This document shows, piece after piece, positions 52,181-64,000 of a DNA stretch of 64,000 bases. The stretch's first letter is position 1. Each line of letters opens with the position of its first letter. The notes beneath the pieces were generated by a model that saw only the letters and a program-made list of their open reading frames with translations, did not search any database and had not been told where the DNA came from. This DNA comes from Tetranychus cinnabarinus (taxonomy: Eukaryota > Arthropoda > Arachnida > Trombidiformes > Tetranychidae): positions 13,531,001 through 13,595,000 of the forward strand of contig WHVY01000002.1 of the NCBI GenBank assembly GCA_022266195.1, given 5' to 3'. The translations under genes and the position numbers were made by a program.

Positions 52181-52643
52181 TAGAGATGCACAATACTTTC
52201 CTGAGTATTGATTGATAATATTGGTATTAATCGATCAAGTATGATATATGAAAGTATTGAAATATCAAAAATATTGTTAGTATTGTAGTATTATTGTCGA
52301 GCATATATTAGGCACTCAGAATATCATTTAAGTTCAAATGAGACATTCAGACAGTGATCTAAGAACTTTGATTCGTTGAATTTAAGTCATAAGATTTAGC
52401 TCAACTTTTCTACATTGAAATCTCTTCAATCGAAGAAAAATTCTGGGATTCTTTCGTTCGAGACTGGACAGTAGAGATTTTTAAGACAAATAGTTTAAAT
52501 CAAGTCAAAAACTTGATTTAATTTGAACTTTCAACTAAAAAAAGTATCAAATGCGTATCGATACCATTTTCAAAGTATCGATACGTATTGCTGAGTGAAA
52601 TATCAATACTATTACTCGTATCGATTGTATAGTTGCAACACTA
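52181..52643. mobile_element. Non-autonomous hAT-like element (MITE), ~463 bp
   Basis: Absent from the homologous position in the 10.4-kb copy. Starts TAGAGATGCACAA and ends TTGCAACACTA (imperfect inverted termini). Flanked by ~8 bp related sequence (AATGAAAG / TATGAAAA), the size expected for hAT. The interior is rich in GTATCGATAC-type dyads. No ORF. Confidence 0.75.
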
Positions 52644-53049
52644 TGAAAAGATCATTCATGATGGCCTCAGGAATGTTGTTATTTTTAACGTTTTCATTGC
52701 GCTAATTGAATAACCAACACGAGTAGAACCAGGTCTCAGAATTTACTAAAATGTCCAAATGCATAAAACATTGGTTGCTTGTAATATTCTGGTGCAGTGT
52801 CGTTAACGAAAATAAAGCGTCAACCCAATTTCCAGCCCAATTGGGTCCACCATTTCATCAAGCACAAGATTCCAGTCAACCCAACCATTTGACCAATTGT
52901 TGAGACCCTCAATCACATCAGCAGCAATATTTTCAGCTCGAGTCCAGTTCCCAATGTCACTATTAAAATAAAAGATAAAAGTGTTAGATACCATTTAATA
53001 TACGATTTACATCGTTTGAAATCGAGAGCAACTTGAACTTACAGTGCGC

Positions 53050-53055
53050 CTCAGT
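53050..53055 (+). other. Unoccupied Polinton target CTCAGT (single copy)
   Basis: The paralogous site to 10840-10845/25650-25655, lacking the insert. Confidence 0.9.
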
Positions 53056-53094
53056 AGATCTGAATCCTTCACAAGCTTCAGACACTTACCAATA

Positions 53095-53367
53095 CAGTAA
53101 ACCCTCTCTAATGTTACAGAGTCATGGTTACCGAGTAACATTGCTTTTAATTCAGTTTTTTTAATTAGGCAAATTTTGCGAGGACTCTTAACCACTATTT
53201 AATCTGTACAATACATGAATTATCAAATCAGAAATCAAAAATACCGAAATTCAATTAATAATTAAATTTTAAAAATTAATTAAATTCGTAAAGGGCTATT
53301 TCACTAATATTATAGGAAATAGCCAAGATGCTAATCCCACGACGTGACCATTTGAGAGGGTTTACTG
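53095..53367. mobile_element. pogo/Tigger-type MITE, 273 bp
   Basis: Perfect terminal repeats CAGTAAACCCTCTC / GAGAGGGTTTACTG with TA on both sides (53093-53094, 53068-type TA at 53368-53369). No coding capacity. Confidence 0.85.
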
Positions 53368-53369
53368 TA

Positions 53370-53565
53370 GTTGTTATTATATTGATGAATGATTATGAAA
53401 TGTGAGATCCTGGATCATGATAATGAAAAGTACTGGGTTCGATCTTGTTTTTTGTCGCAAATACACTTGCAATTGTTATTTGCTCGAGTGGGTGGATTCC
53501 ATGTAAAATACGATTGTAATACAACAACAAGTAATGCTAATAATAACTATAATCTAATTTATAAG
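53370..53565 (+). repeat. Dispersed repeat R1, copy 3
   Basis: Best match to 44341-44530; begins directly after the pogo-type MITE. Confidence 0.8.
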
Positions 53566-54000
53566 CATCTGATTTTCACAGATTAACACCTAATATGATG
53601 AGATTAAATGTTCTTCTGACGCCTCTTTGATAAATAAATTTTTCAGTGCATTTCTAGCATATATCATAATTCCATTATTTTTGGTCAAATAAAATACAAG
53701 AGTCTTCATTAGTTTACTGAAATTCAGCAGTGAGCTACTTTTTCCAATCAGTATCAAACATCAACAATTACTCGAAGATGAAAGTCGATCCCTACATTTT
53801 CGTTTTCTTTTTTGCCACTTAATTCAATCTTTGTGATGATTTCAATGTCCTGTAAGGGGTAAAGTGGGCGAATTAAAAGTTCCGGATGTTCTAAGTTAAT
53901 TGATAAACAAACAGGTTATCGTGTTCTGTGAAGTCATTTATCCAACTCGAAATCATTTGGTCCATGATTATTATGACTGGAGAAACAATGTTGATTCATT
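53566..54000. other. Intergenic DNA, no gene seen
   Basis: AT-rich; nothing recognised. Confidence 0.4.
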
Positions 54001-54003
54001 GAC

Positions 54004-54610
54004 TTGGAAGCGACCATTCAAGATAAGATGAACCGACGTATTATTATCATTCGACAGAGAAAAGATTGCTGTTCGAGAAATATGTGTACAAAGCTGAACT
54101 TAACCCCGAATGAGAAGAGTGAATCGATCAAAGATTGGTTCGCACAGCTGATAGTGTCGCTAGTTCAGAGATTTTTAAAGATGTAGTGCACTTGGGCCCA
54201 ACAGTTGATTGATGTCTACGCCAACAGCATAAGTGACACTCTTCGTTCGTAGGAGCTGCCTTAATTGAAGGGCGACTGTTACATCACTGGTTTATTGTGT
54301 CTGACTCATGGACCTCTACATTGACTTTTACTTTGATCGTCAAGTACCTCCTTACTTATTCGTTTCTCATTATTTATCCTAATGGATCGAGACTCGAGAC
54401 GTCACCTCAGGTAATGAAACTCAACAATTAACAAGCAAGTTGATTCGAGTCAAAATATGTTACCAACTTTTACAGGGGAGGTGTATCAAACCTCTGGATA
54501 TCTTCAGATGATCCGATTCCTTAGCCCTTGGGCTATGTTGTAATGATAAATTGATTACATAGCCATATCACCAGATTTTATGAAGTTAAAGAGTTTACTA
54601 GTTTCATCTG
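54004..54610 (+). pseudogene. PAN-family exon-1 fragment (copy 4), heavily degraded
   Basis: 54150-54605 aligns with 5590-6045 ('TTCAGAGAT', 'GTGCACTTGGGCCCAACAG', 'GGACCTCTACATTGACTTTTACTTTGA') with many single-base indels. The preceding 54004-54150 is open in frame and may represent the part upstream of the 5567 break in copy 1. Confidence 0.7.
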
Positions 54611-57513
54611 CATCATCCGTCTTCCTGTAAGCTGTGTGTCATCACTGATGACATTCAGCAACTCTGATTGTCCTTCTCATCAACACATGAGATTGAAAAG
54701 AGAATCGACAACAATAAAAAAACGGTTACTGAACAACTTTCAGCAAACATTGCCTTCTTCTGTAAACTTGCAAGATGTCAGTGAAATCAATTGAAAAAGT
54801 CAATTCTTTTCATAGAGAGCAAACATATATTCCAACAGTTTAATTAAACTCGAAATTTTGGCAAAAAAAAGTTGTCGATTCGAATCCGGCCTTTCTTTGA
54901 AAAAAAGTGTTTTCATGATTCAACATTAATGTCATTGCTTTCATGAAAATCAGCAAAAAAGAAGCAGAAAAAACTGAAAACAGTAGTCAATATAAATAAC
55001 GTATTACAGGTATGTTTGTTTCATGGACCTCTTATTGACTTTTACTGCTTCTTTATCACTCTCATTTATCATGATCGCTGATAACTATCTCATCGATTGC
55101 AGACACTTGTTGATCTGAAGTGAATTCACCAAAATTGAGCTCTCAATCTCATGAGCACTTGATCACGCTTTATCTTTTTATATACATTTTGCTGTTCAAT
55201 AATAGGAGATAAGAAGCTACTCAGATGATGAACATGAAAGACAATCTTAAATCAATCCATTCTATATCAACTGTCCCAAGTGACCTAAGACGGTCAAGAG
55301 AAAAGAGAGAGAAAGTGATAAAAGTATGAAAAGGTAAAGTGATTGCTGAACAAATCAATTTGGTAAAAATAATAACACATTTTTCCTCGAGTAATGTTTC
55401 TCCAAGATGAATCAAGATGATGAGAGAAGATGATGTTTGCTAAAGATGATAAACCGATCAAGTCTATATCATGATGAAAATGCTTCATTGAAATGGTTAT
55501 TTGAAAAGTTATTCACAAAGTACAGGTTAACATAGAGTAAACATAGTGAAGTTTCTTCTTCTTCTTCTTCTTCTTCTCAATTTTTGCTGTTACATTCAAA
55601 CATTAGACTCTATATTCAACTGGAAAGATGATAATCATACTCATCATCATCATCTTTATCAGAGTAAACATTATAATGTAAATCATGATGAAGATTAAGA
55701 TGAAGAGAGGAGAGAATTGAAAAGATGATAAAAGGATGGAGAAAAGGTGAACACACAAAGTAAAGGAGGAGAGAATGATGTTGAGGGAAAAAATGATGAA
55801 AATGAAGAGGCGTCGAATGTGATTCTTGAAATTATCAATTATGTGATTCTTTAAATGTTCACCAAATGACATGGAAAACTGGTGACCGTCTTGCACTTTG
55901 TTTCAAAATTGTTGATGTTTAATTCATTGATTTACCCGATAATTATTTAAACTTTACATTCAACATTTCTTGCTTCTTGCCAATTGAATATTTTTTTGGC
56001 TTTTCTGACCAAAGAAAAGTTCTGTCTTTTTCATTGTTCAAAAATGGACACAAAAGGTTAAACAACATAACTGGTTAGTTAGTTGATTACATTTGCTTTT
56101 GTTGTGTGTGGTCACCCTTTTATAATTGGTTTGTCACGCAATCAACTTGTATAGACTGTTGATGCGTTGTTGTTGCGATTTTACCTGAAACAGGTATTTA
56201 TCCCTTTACTTGAAATTTAATTAGTTGAACAAGCAAAAAGCTAATGATTATCATGATGATGATGTTTCACAATGAAAGATGAACGTTAATAGTGAAATGG
56301 TAAAATTGGCTCAAACAAAAACAATCATTAGACTTACAGTTAAGATGTAATCGTGATACTTGTTTAACCGTTTGCGTCTTGAGCCTTCCCATTAATATTA
56401 TTAATATATTAACAACAAACATGAACCTTACTTTGCGATAATGAACGTGAGGCAACAATTTCATTGACCACCCTGTATGCGTACGTCAGTTCATTCAAAA
56501 GTTTTTTTTTTCTCTTGCTTTTTTGCGCGTTTCTTTGCTGTTGATGGTGAGGCGACAATTAATGATGCAAACTTTACATTAATCGTGATCAGGATGAGAC
56601 AAGATAAGTGGTCAATGGCAAAAAAAAGAGAATTGAAATGGTGGAATGCAATTTTTTTCAATTAACCAATTTGAAATAATTATCGTACTTTCAGGAAAAA
56701 CAAAACGTTACCTGATAAATCACAAAACCTCCTACATCACAAATTATTATCAAGGCAACATTTTCTCATTTGGTTTTTTCCACTTGCCCTTCGAGAGTAA
56801 CAAGTTTTTAAACTCGAGTTGTTTGCTTGCTTGCCAAGGCATTTTGTAAAGGTAACAAAACATGAATCAGAGGCGATGTGACAAAACGCTGATGCCATTT
56901 TAAAAACACTTGCTGGTTGCAAGGCAAGTTGAGCGAATAGTGTTTATCGATTTCTAAAAAACAATCAATCTACGATTTGGATTGTTTTTGAAGGAAATCA
57001 ATTTATTCATTAAAATAGCGTTGAAAAATCAAAGAGAAATCGGAAAAATCGAGAAATGTCATTTAATTTCAATGGATACAATCATAAACATTGACCGAAT
57101 CCAGATTCAGAATCATATCAAGAATATTGGGTGTTTATCTTTGACGCTCGTTTGTGCTGCTAAATTTTGAGCCAAAAGCCGGATCTTTATGATATTCGTT
57201 CAGTAGAAAAGTAAATATTACATAAAGAAAATTTTCATTGACCAAAATTGAAGAGACATTTCAAAAGGACAAAATCAAGAAAAATGAGAAAAATCTGCTC
57301 AAAATTCGTCGTAATTTAGTCGAGAGAAATGTCGATTATACTATTTGATTTGACCACAGAAACACTCAATTGGACTACTCATGTGATTCAACTCGTGGTT
57401 TAACCGAATGTAATGTAATTGACATGCTATGCAACAATTTATTTGCCCAAATAAATGCCTTTGGTGGTCGAAAGTTACATCAGAAAAATGAGTCTCATGA
57501 AAAGATCTGCTTC

Positions 57514-57612
57514 CATAATTGAACAAAAGCGATCCAAGTTTCAACTTTGAACTCGATTCTCTCGAAAACTGTTGATCAGAGAAAAATTTCAATAGACTCA
57601 GTTTTCATGAGC
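57514..57612. repeat. Dispersed repeat R2, partial copy
   Basis: Shares 'AAGCGATCCAAGTTTCAACTTTGAACT' -type sequence (core TTCAACTTTGAACT) and 'GATCAGAGAAA' with 62499-62720. Confidence 0.7.
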
Positions 57613-60600
57613 CTATAACCAATCAGTCTCAACTCAAAGAAAAAGTTTTTGCTTTTACACGTTAGGTTGACGCAGAGTTCAAAAAAATATTTTGTATTAT
57701 TATATTATGAAACTAAATTAACCGTCTTGACTCTAAATGTTCAAATGGCCATTATTTGAGTTGCTAACTTAACATATTATAGCCTAATCTGACTGAAAAG
57801 CTTGATGTTGGTGTTAACTTTCATCAATAAGTCAGCTTATTAACAGTTTTTCATCAAAGGTTGGATACTTTTAGCAATAGCCAGTCATTTCACTAGTAAT
57901 GCCTAAGAAATAAAATGATATATTTGGGTTAAGGAAAGCCTTTGAAAAGATAACCGATTGTAAAGCTATTATGATCACTTGTGGTGTAACATTAACCCAA
58001 TGTGAAATGCCATTTATAACAGTGCAATGAATAACAGCTTGAAAAATTCAGCTTTCAGATTCTTTTGGTGCAAGTTCAAAGCCAACTGTGAATCATCATC
58101 TTTTTATTCAACAAGATGAGTTGATATGGTTTGAAACAATTGTACATCAACTGTGATTACTTTAATGACTAGAGTTTTGATTTGATGCTAATAAAGTTTC
58201 ATTTTACTTGAAAATTATTTAAACCAGACATTTATTGTTGCCTCAATCTAATTACATTGTTGAGTTTAAACCGTGTTTCAAATTGCAGAGGCTATTCAAG
58301 TTGCCATTTTCTGTCCTTAGTCGGTCTATCACCTCGGTTGATCAAAGCTAACTACTCTTGGGAACTCTTTGTAAATGTGAGTTTCCTTTCAAGTAAAACT
58401 ATCAAAGCTTATTAGTCTACTTTTGAGTTGATTTTTTTTCATTTATTTAAAATTAAAGGCGAACCGTTTGAGAGGACAATTTATATTAGTAGCCTCTGGG
58501 GATGAATTGGTTGAAAACAAGCTTAAAACATTTTTATGAAAAAAAGGGAAGAAGGAAAGAAAGGCGAAATGAAGAGTAGGAGGAGGAGGAGGAATGAGGA
58601 GAAGAAGGTAAAGGCGAAAAGATGCTGAAGAGGAGGAGAAGATGAAAGAGGATAAAATAATGGAATGTATATAAGATTAGCTGAAACTCATTTCAGGATT
58701 AAAGTAGATTTTGAGGGCAAAAAACAGAAGTGAATGAATGCAAAGTTTCTTTTGCTTTTCTCTCATTGTTGGTCACTTTTGTGGATACTTATTGCACTTA
58801 ACGAAATGCACTGAAAATGCAGAGTTTCTTATTGACTCTGAACTTGACTGGAAGACACGATAATAGGAGTGATTTAAACGCGTGTTTGACGCACGACAAA
58901 AGCACGCACAAGAGTCACGAAAGAGACTTGGATTCACATTCAAGTCTTGCAAAAAGAATGAAAGATTTTTCTTTTCGTTCTTTTTTCTTCTCTCTTTTGG
59001 CAAAACATAATTTGCACAAATTTAAACATTCCTTACTGGCTATTTATTTCCCTTTCAGGGTTTACCAAAGTATGAATTGAAATGAAGCTCTTTTCAAGTG
59101 AAAACTGAAAACCAGGATATTATTGCCATTCAATTTTGGTTATGAAATGGCAAAATTGTTTACCATTGAAAGATTGGACAGACGAGAAGAAAAAGGTAAA
59201 CTGGAAACAAAAATACAAATCATGAATAACTGCTTTTCCAGTCATCAATTCAATTTACAACTGAATTAATAATTTTTAAACAATTATTTTCTCTTCATTC
59301 TCAATTACATCTTGATGTGTGTGTAAATTAAGGGTGAAAATGAATCTTTCATGATTTCTGTTCTTTTTTTTCTTTCTTTACATTCTCTACTTTCTCATTT
59401 CTTTTATACCTTTTCATTCAATTACAACATTTGACAACAAATTAACATTATTAAATCATTAAACATTTTACAAGAAGGATACAGCAAAAGAAAAGCGAAT
59501 AAAACAAAAGCTTGTTAGAGAGCAATGAATAATCATGCAATGAATTGAAACTTCATTCATCAGAGAAGCAAAAAGATTTCATTGAGAAAAAAGAAGAAGA
59601 AAAGATGAAAAATTTTATTCCAATCTCTAAAGTCGAAAATGAAAAGTTGATGAAAAAAGTGTAATCAAGTTTAGCCTGTTGTTTAGACAGCAGTTGATCA
59701 ATCGATTGCGACTCTTGGTTCAGAGGTAAGAGGTGAGAAGAAAAAGGTAAAAGCAAAAACCCAAATTTCGGTTAAATGCTAAGCAGGATGACAGGAAAGG
59801 AAGAGAGAGGGAAAAGATGAAGCCAATGAGAAGATTTGTTTTGCATAAATTTGTCGTCAAAAGTGTATATTTACAAGGTTTAACGATCATTTGGTCAGGC
59901 AAGAAAGAGTGAGAGTTGAAGAAAGATGAAAAGTGTCTCTTGAAGAGGTGAGTGAAACGCATCCAAATGAGGAATGATGAGGATCCAATGGTTGGTATAT
60001 TAAGATGTACATAAAGATGGATAAGGATGTTGACGATAATAGACCCAAATGAATGGTAAAACAAGATTAAGATGAAGAGCATTTGGTCTCCCATGTCATG
60101 AATTATTTTACATATTAATTAGGATAGTGTAACGTAAAACGTAAAACCATTCATTCATTGACATGAAATTTTCTTTTCCTTTTTTTCTGTTCTTTGCTTT
60201 TTTTGCTTACTTTTTTGTCTTCAAGGTCATTGAGTAAGATGATCAAAATGGATGACAAAAGATGCTAATCATGATGATGATGGAAAACAGGGAAAAGGAT
60301 TAGAGTTTGAAATTTCCATACCAAATGAATTGTTTCTCTTGCAACTGAACATTTTTTTGCCAACATTTTTGCATCCATTGACATTGAAGATTCTTAATGC
60401 TTGAACCATCATTTTCTGGGTCAACTGGAACCATTTTTTTCTTGCTCGAAATTGTGAACTTTTTCGCTTCTCTTGATGAACCCATGAATATCATGATATT
60501 CAAATAGACTGTGATGAGGTGAGAAAAAATGATAACCTTTCATTTCTCCTCTGTATATTTACAGATGATGAGCTGATGAATATTCATCTGAAACAAAATT

Positions 60601-61236
60601 TTGTTTCATCTCAATGTTAATCAACTTTCAACTCCTCCTTAACGATTACTCTTGTTTTCCCAGGTTTCTCAATGAAACCCAAATTAAGGTGTTTAATTTG
60701 TGTGTGTTTTTGTGTTGCTTTTCAATTGAGCTTGCAAGTCTCTTGTAAAAGAGTCAAAATTGTCATCTTAATTTCATTAGCAAATGTCTTTTTCATGTGG
60801 TTTTTCATTCGTTTAAATGCAACATTGAAACTTTGCTTTTCCATTTTTTAGCACTTTCTTTCCAACTTTAACCTTCTTCCCTCTTCATGTGTTTATTTTG
60901 TTGACTTGCTCACCTCTGTTTACCCTTAGGGTTGCAACAAGAAGACACATTTTACTATTTAATAATTGTAATTAAACAATCAACTCATGTTCCCATTTCA
61001 ATTGTAATTTAGGTTTTCATCCTTTTCCACTTTGCCTGTTACAATATCATTACAAGTCTCTATGAGTCTAATCATAATTATAACGATGATGATAATAATT
61101 CAGTAATAATAACCTAAATGGTGAAGATGATGATGATGGTGGGTTTGTTAGCTTGTCTCACTGACTTTCTCTTTGTGTGTCTTTCTGTTTGTTTTCATCT
61201 TTCAAAGTTTGTCTTGAATGTCAACAAACTAGAAAC

Positions 61237-61264
61237 TTCAGAGAGAGAGAGAGAGAGAGAGATT
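61237..61264. repeat. (GA)n microsatellite
   Basis: Uninterrupted GAGA run of about 25 bases. Confidence 0.9.
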
Positions 61265-62498
61265 GATTCGTTAATAACAATTTTCGTTCGTTTCTCTGCC
61301 CATGATAAGGGTTTTTTTTCAATTCACTTTCAGGTTGATGATCTTTGATTGTACCGATGTTACTCTAGTCACAAATGATTATCAAACAATGTGGGCCCCG
61401 CAAGGGTTACAGAAGAACAGAGTGCAAAGACGAAAACATGGAAAATGTATTTCTTCGTTATCTTCAGATTCAAGCATCATTTTATTCCGTTTTGACCGAT
61501 TTTCATGTCTCTAAGTTTAGCTGATAAGTTAAATCTCAATTTTATCAGAATATAATCAATTTCCATTAATACAACTTTTAATTTTTCGCACCGAAGAATT
61601 GATACCGTTTTTGAGACCATCAAAAATTTATAGCGAGAAAATCGACAAAAGTGATTTCTGTCTCCTTTCCCGAGTAGACATTCTCTTCTTCGAATGAATT
61701 TGCCAAAAATTAAGATAGATTGAGGCCCATAGAGATGAGATGAAAAATTTTCGCGATTTTTCTACCTTTTTAAAAGGCTCGCAAAGACAATTTTGTGAAT
61801 ATTTGTCCGATTCTGCTTTCTTCTTTTGAACTGATGAATGAAGGCTGAGTAATGTTTTAATAAGAAAAGATCAAATCTTTTTTTCATAGCGAAATTTACT
61901 TGACATCCCAATATTTTTCATGTATTACTATGTAATACTATGACTGAAATACTGAATACAATGACTGAAATACACTGCTAACTACGGTAAAAGAAAATTA
62001 AAAGCCAGAATATGCGTCTAGTTATTTTTCATTCTATACAATATAAGCGCGAAAAAAATCGAAAAATCGTACCCTTTAGCACCTTCTCTTGTCAGTGTTG
62101 CCATCGGTTAAACATTGTTGTTCAACCAATATTTGCCATATTCTTGGATGGAGAGGAAACCTTCAGGTTTGGGTTGATAATAGCATCAAACCAACTATTC
62201 CGACCATAAATTCAAAACGAATTTATGTTGGCCTGCTTAATTATAAAGTGAAATAATCACCGACAGTCCAGTGGTTAAAGAGTAGGTTAAACTAGATTTA
62301 CTGCAAACAGTGTAGTCCGAGCTTTTGATATGCAATTTCAAATATTTTTAATTTGATGTGTTGATGTTATCGAAAGAAGTTCTTATTTAAAAAGAGTGCA
62401 GGCAAAAAGTCGAGCATTCGAGTTAAGTTTCGAGTCTTGGTAGGTTTGTAGAAGAATAAAAATTTAGTGCATTAGAGTTATTAAATAAATTCTCCAAT

Positions 62499-62720
62499 TG
62501 ATAGAATCGAGGTCAAAGTTGAAACTTGGATCGCCTTTGTTCAATTATGGAAGTAGTGTTACACAAAATAAGTGTTTTTTCTGGTTGACCATCAAAAGCT
62601 ACACCATTTACTTTTACATTACTTTTATAATTTAACAAAGGCGATCGAAATTTCAACTTTGAACTGGCTTTTCTCAAAAACTGTGGATCAGAGAAATTTT
62701 TAAATCGCACAAACGGACTC
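62499..62720. repeat. Dispersed repeat R2, fold-back copy
   Basis: Arms 62505-62550 and ~62628-62670 are inverted relative to each other (AAAGTTGAAACTTGGATCGCC... / ...GGCGATCGAAATTTCAACTTT). MITE-like. Confidence 0.75.
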
Positions 62721-64000
62721 AGGTTTTATGTCCCTGCAAACTAACAGAGTCTTAATGCGAAATAAATTAATTTTTACCCGTTTTTGCCCATTTGTGTCAA
62801 TTTATGCATAAAGTGACAAATTGTTTTGGCGCCCTCTATTGATAGAAAATATCCCCAAATTTTGGGACTGGGCCAATCTTCACCAAAAACTATACAGTAA
62901 ATTTCGACCCTTATAGCAAGCTATTCTCAAGATTTCATCAAAATCGTGATTATTATTTTTGAGTTATCGTCGAACAAAAATTCTCATTTTCACCTCATAT
63001 GTCTTCGCTTCGCTCAGACAATTAATTATACAAATCAGGGTCGAGTCTGACAATATGTCTTTCTGAGTTATGTGTCTAATATATCTGGCTTTTTTCCAGA
63101 GATCACGGGTTCAAGTCTGCGTATCCACTAACGGTGTAGATCGGAGCTATCCAAGAGTAGTATGGTATGGTGGACAGGCTCACAAGACAGGCTTGTTAGA
63201 GCTCTCCAGTCATACTGAAATCGGATATGCTTTTGATATCTTTAGCTATCTCTCAGAGCACACTATCACAAAACCACTTGATGATGAATTTTGACTCGAG
63301 TTCATATGATATCTGAATTCACCCCTAAGAATTGAGGGTTCAAAACTCAGTCAAGTAATCTTTTTCATTATGTCAATTACAATCATTTTGATGGCATTTT
63401 TAATTCAATTGGCAAGTTATTTGAGAATCACCTTTCATGCTGAATCATTGGTATGTGTTTATGTTGACTGGGTTACCATCAACTTGGTAAGCCTAAATAC
63501 CTCTCGATACTGCTCATGGTTTAAAGATAGAGTTTAAATGAAATGAACTTGAATCATCTTGCTTATCACCTTTGTGATTAATTTAGTTCAAGTTTTAATT
63601 TCTTGTTACAACAATAATGGAAAATAATCCGATCATGAACTTTGAAGCCAGTTAAACCTTTGAGTTGACACTGGTTCATCATTATCATCAACTTTTTACT
63701 CAACCAAAAGATTTACCAATTTGCTTAACTAACCCATTGAAATGTGAACAATAAGGCCTCTTTATTTAAACAGCAACAAATCAATGAACTTTAAAAACTA
63801 AATCTTTCCTCTGTTTCCTCGCTATCTTATCCTTCAACCATTCTTTACCTTCATTCATTTTCACCTTTTTTTTCATAGTGATGAAAATAATGAACCATAA
63901 TAATGATGAGTTACCCTGGTAATAAATCAAATGAAAAGAAGTGAAAAGAAAGCAAAGAAGGAAAAGTTGATTTTCCTATTTTCCAACACACAATTGAGGA

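Larger units (their letters stand above)
51825..53084 (-). pseudogene. Glucosylceramidase C-terminal pseudogene with the empty Polinton site
   Basis: Duplicates ~10015-10839 plus the adjoining 25650-25677 of the GBA locus without the 14.8-kb provirus between them. Multiple one-base deletions break the frame (e.g. after 'NLVLDE'). The site reads CAGTGCGCCTCAGTAGATC at 53042-53060 with one CTCAGT. A hAT-like MITE interrupts it. Confidence 0.9.
54611..64000. other. Long intergenic region, no gene supported
   Basis: Only short random frames. Contains CTT/GAA runs (55555-55575), GATGAT-rich and GAGGA-rich purine tracts (55620-55700, 58560-58650), a (GA)n microsatellite (61240-61262), a dispersed repeat (57514-57612 and 62499-62720) and scattered tRNA-box-like sequences (62265, 63098). 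Could hold enhancers or long introns of a gene outside the window. Confidence 0.5.

Noticed and set aside
55603..60503. Several 60-124-aa ORFs in the last 10 kb
   Set aside because: Purine- or pyrimidine-rich low-complexity translations without motifs; no gene structure.
63085..63130. Pol III B-box (GGTTCAAGTCTGC) as a tRNA gene
   Set aside because: No matching A-box at the right distance or cloverleaf; likely chance or a decayed SINE.
1..64000. CRISPR array, rRNA genes, bacterial operons
   Set aside because: Repeats are not of the spacer type, no rRNA core sequence is present, and spliced genes show a eukaryotic genome.

Overview
The window is AT-rich animal nuclear DNA with short spliced genes. 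Secreted lipocalins, cysteine-rich PAN/Apple-type membrane proteins, a glucosylceramidase and a MARCHF6 relic suggest a mite, with a spider-mite-like genome as the best guess. The species cannot be proven from the sequence. The window is dominated by mobile DNA and decaying gene duplicates.

Region 1 (1-3300) is the end of a Polinton/adintovirus-like element cut by the window edge. It has a major capsid protein (partial) and an adenain-type protease on the + strand. A PC4-like protein and a dUTPase lie on the - strand, followed by short tandem repeats. Region 2 (5567-8648) is the best copy of a PAN/Apple-repeat membrane protein gene, which lacks a credible 5' end.

Region 3 (10846-25649) is a complete 14.8-kb Polinton/adintovirus-like provirus. 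It has perfect 35-bp inverted termini (AG...CT) and a 6-bp target duplication CTCAGT. It encodes OTU-like/protein-primed PolB, a NADAR-fold protein, packaging ATPase, a small amphipathic protein, a basic protein broken by one stop, chromodomain integrase, a small membrane protein, a penton-like protein, a core/pVI-like protein, major capsid protein and protease. The end distal to PolB carries an unusual accessory block: an unknown ORF, a basic coiled-coil protein, a TATA-binding-protein homologue and a proline-rich acidic protein. All genes are on the - strand, and several are linked by stop/start overlaps. The provirus sits inside an exon of a host glucosylceramidase (GBA/GH30) gene whose flanks are at 10293-10845 and 25650-26655. 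A decayed paralogue at 51.8-53.1 kb preserves the empty site.

Region 4 (27.35-28.7 kb) is a MARCHF6/Doa10-like relic. Region 5 (30.2-34.6 kb) is a tandem duplication carrying two lipocalin genes, one intact. Degenerate PAN-family copies lie at 32.5, 36.5-39.8, 45.4-47.2 and 54.1-54.6 kb. A start-less lipocalin lies at 41.0-41.9 kb, and two lipocalin pseudogenes form a large inverted repeat (48.2-51.8 kb). An apparently intact mariner (43092-44340), a hAT-like MITE, a pogo-type MITE and SINE-like pieces are interspersed. From 54.6 to 64 kb I see no convincing gene, only AT-rich intergenic DNA with simple and dispersed repeats.

The most interesting part is the viral accessory set: TBP-like, PC4-like and coiled-coil proteins, identical TATA-type promoters in front of the accessory genes, and a NADAR protein. 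Together they suggest that these mite Polintons carry their own transcription-initiation kit and an ADP-ribose-related function.
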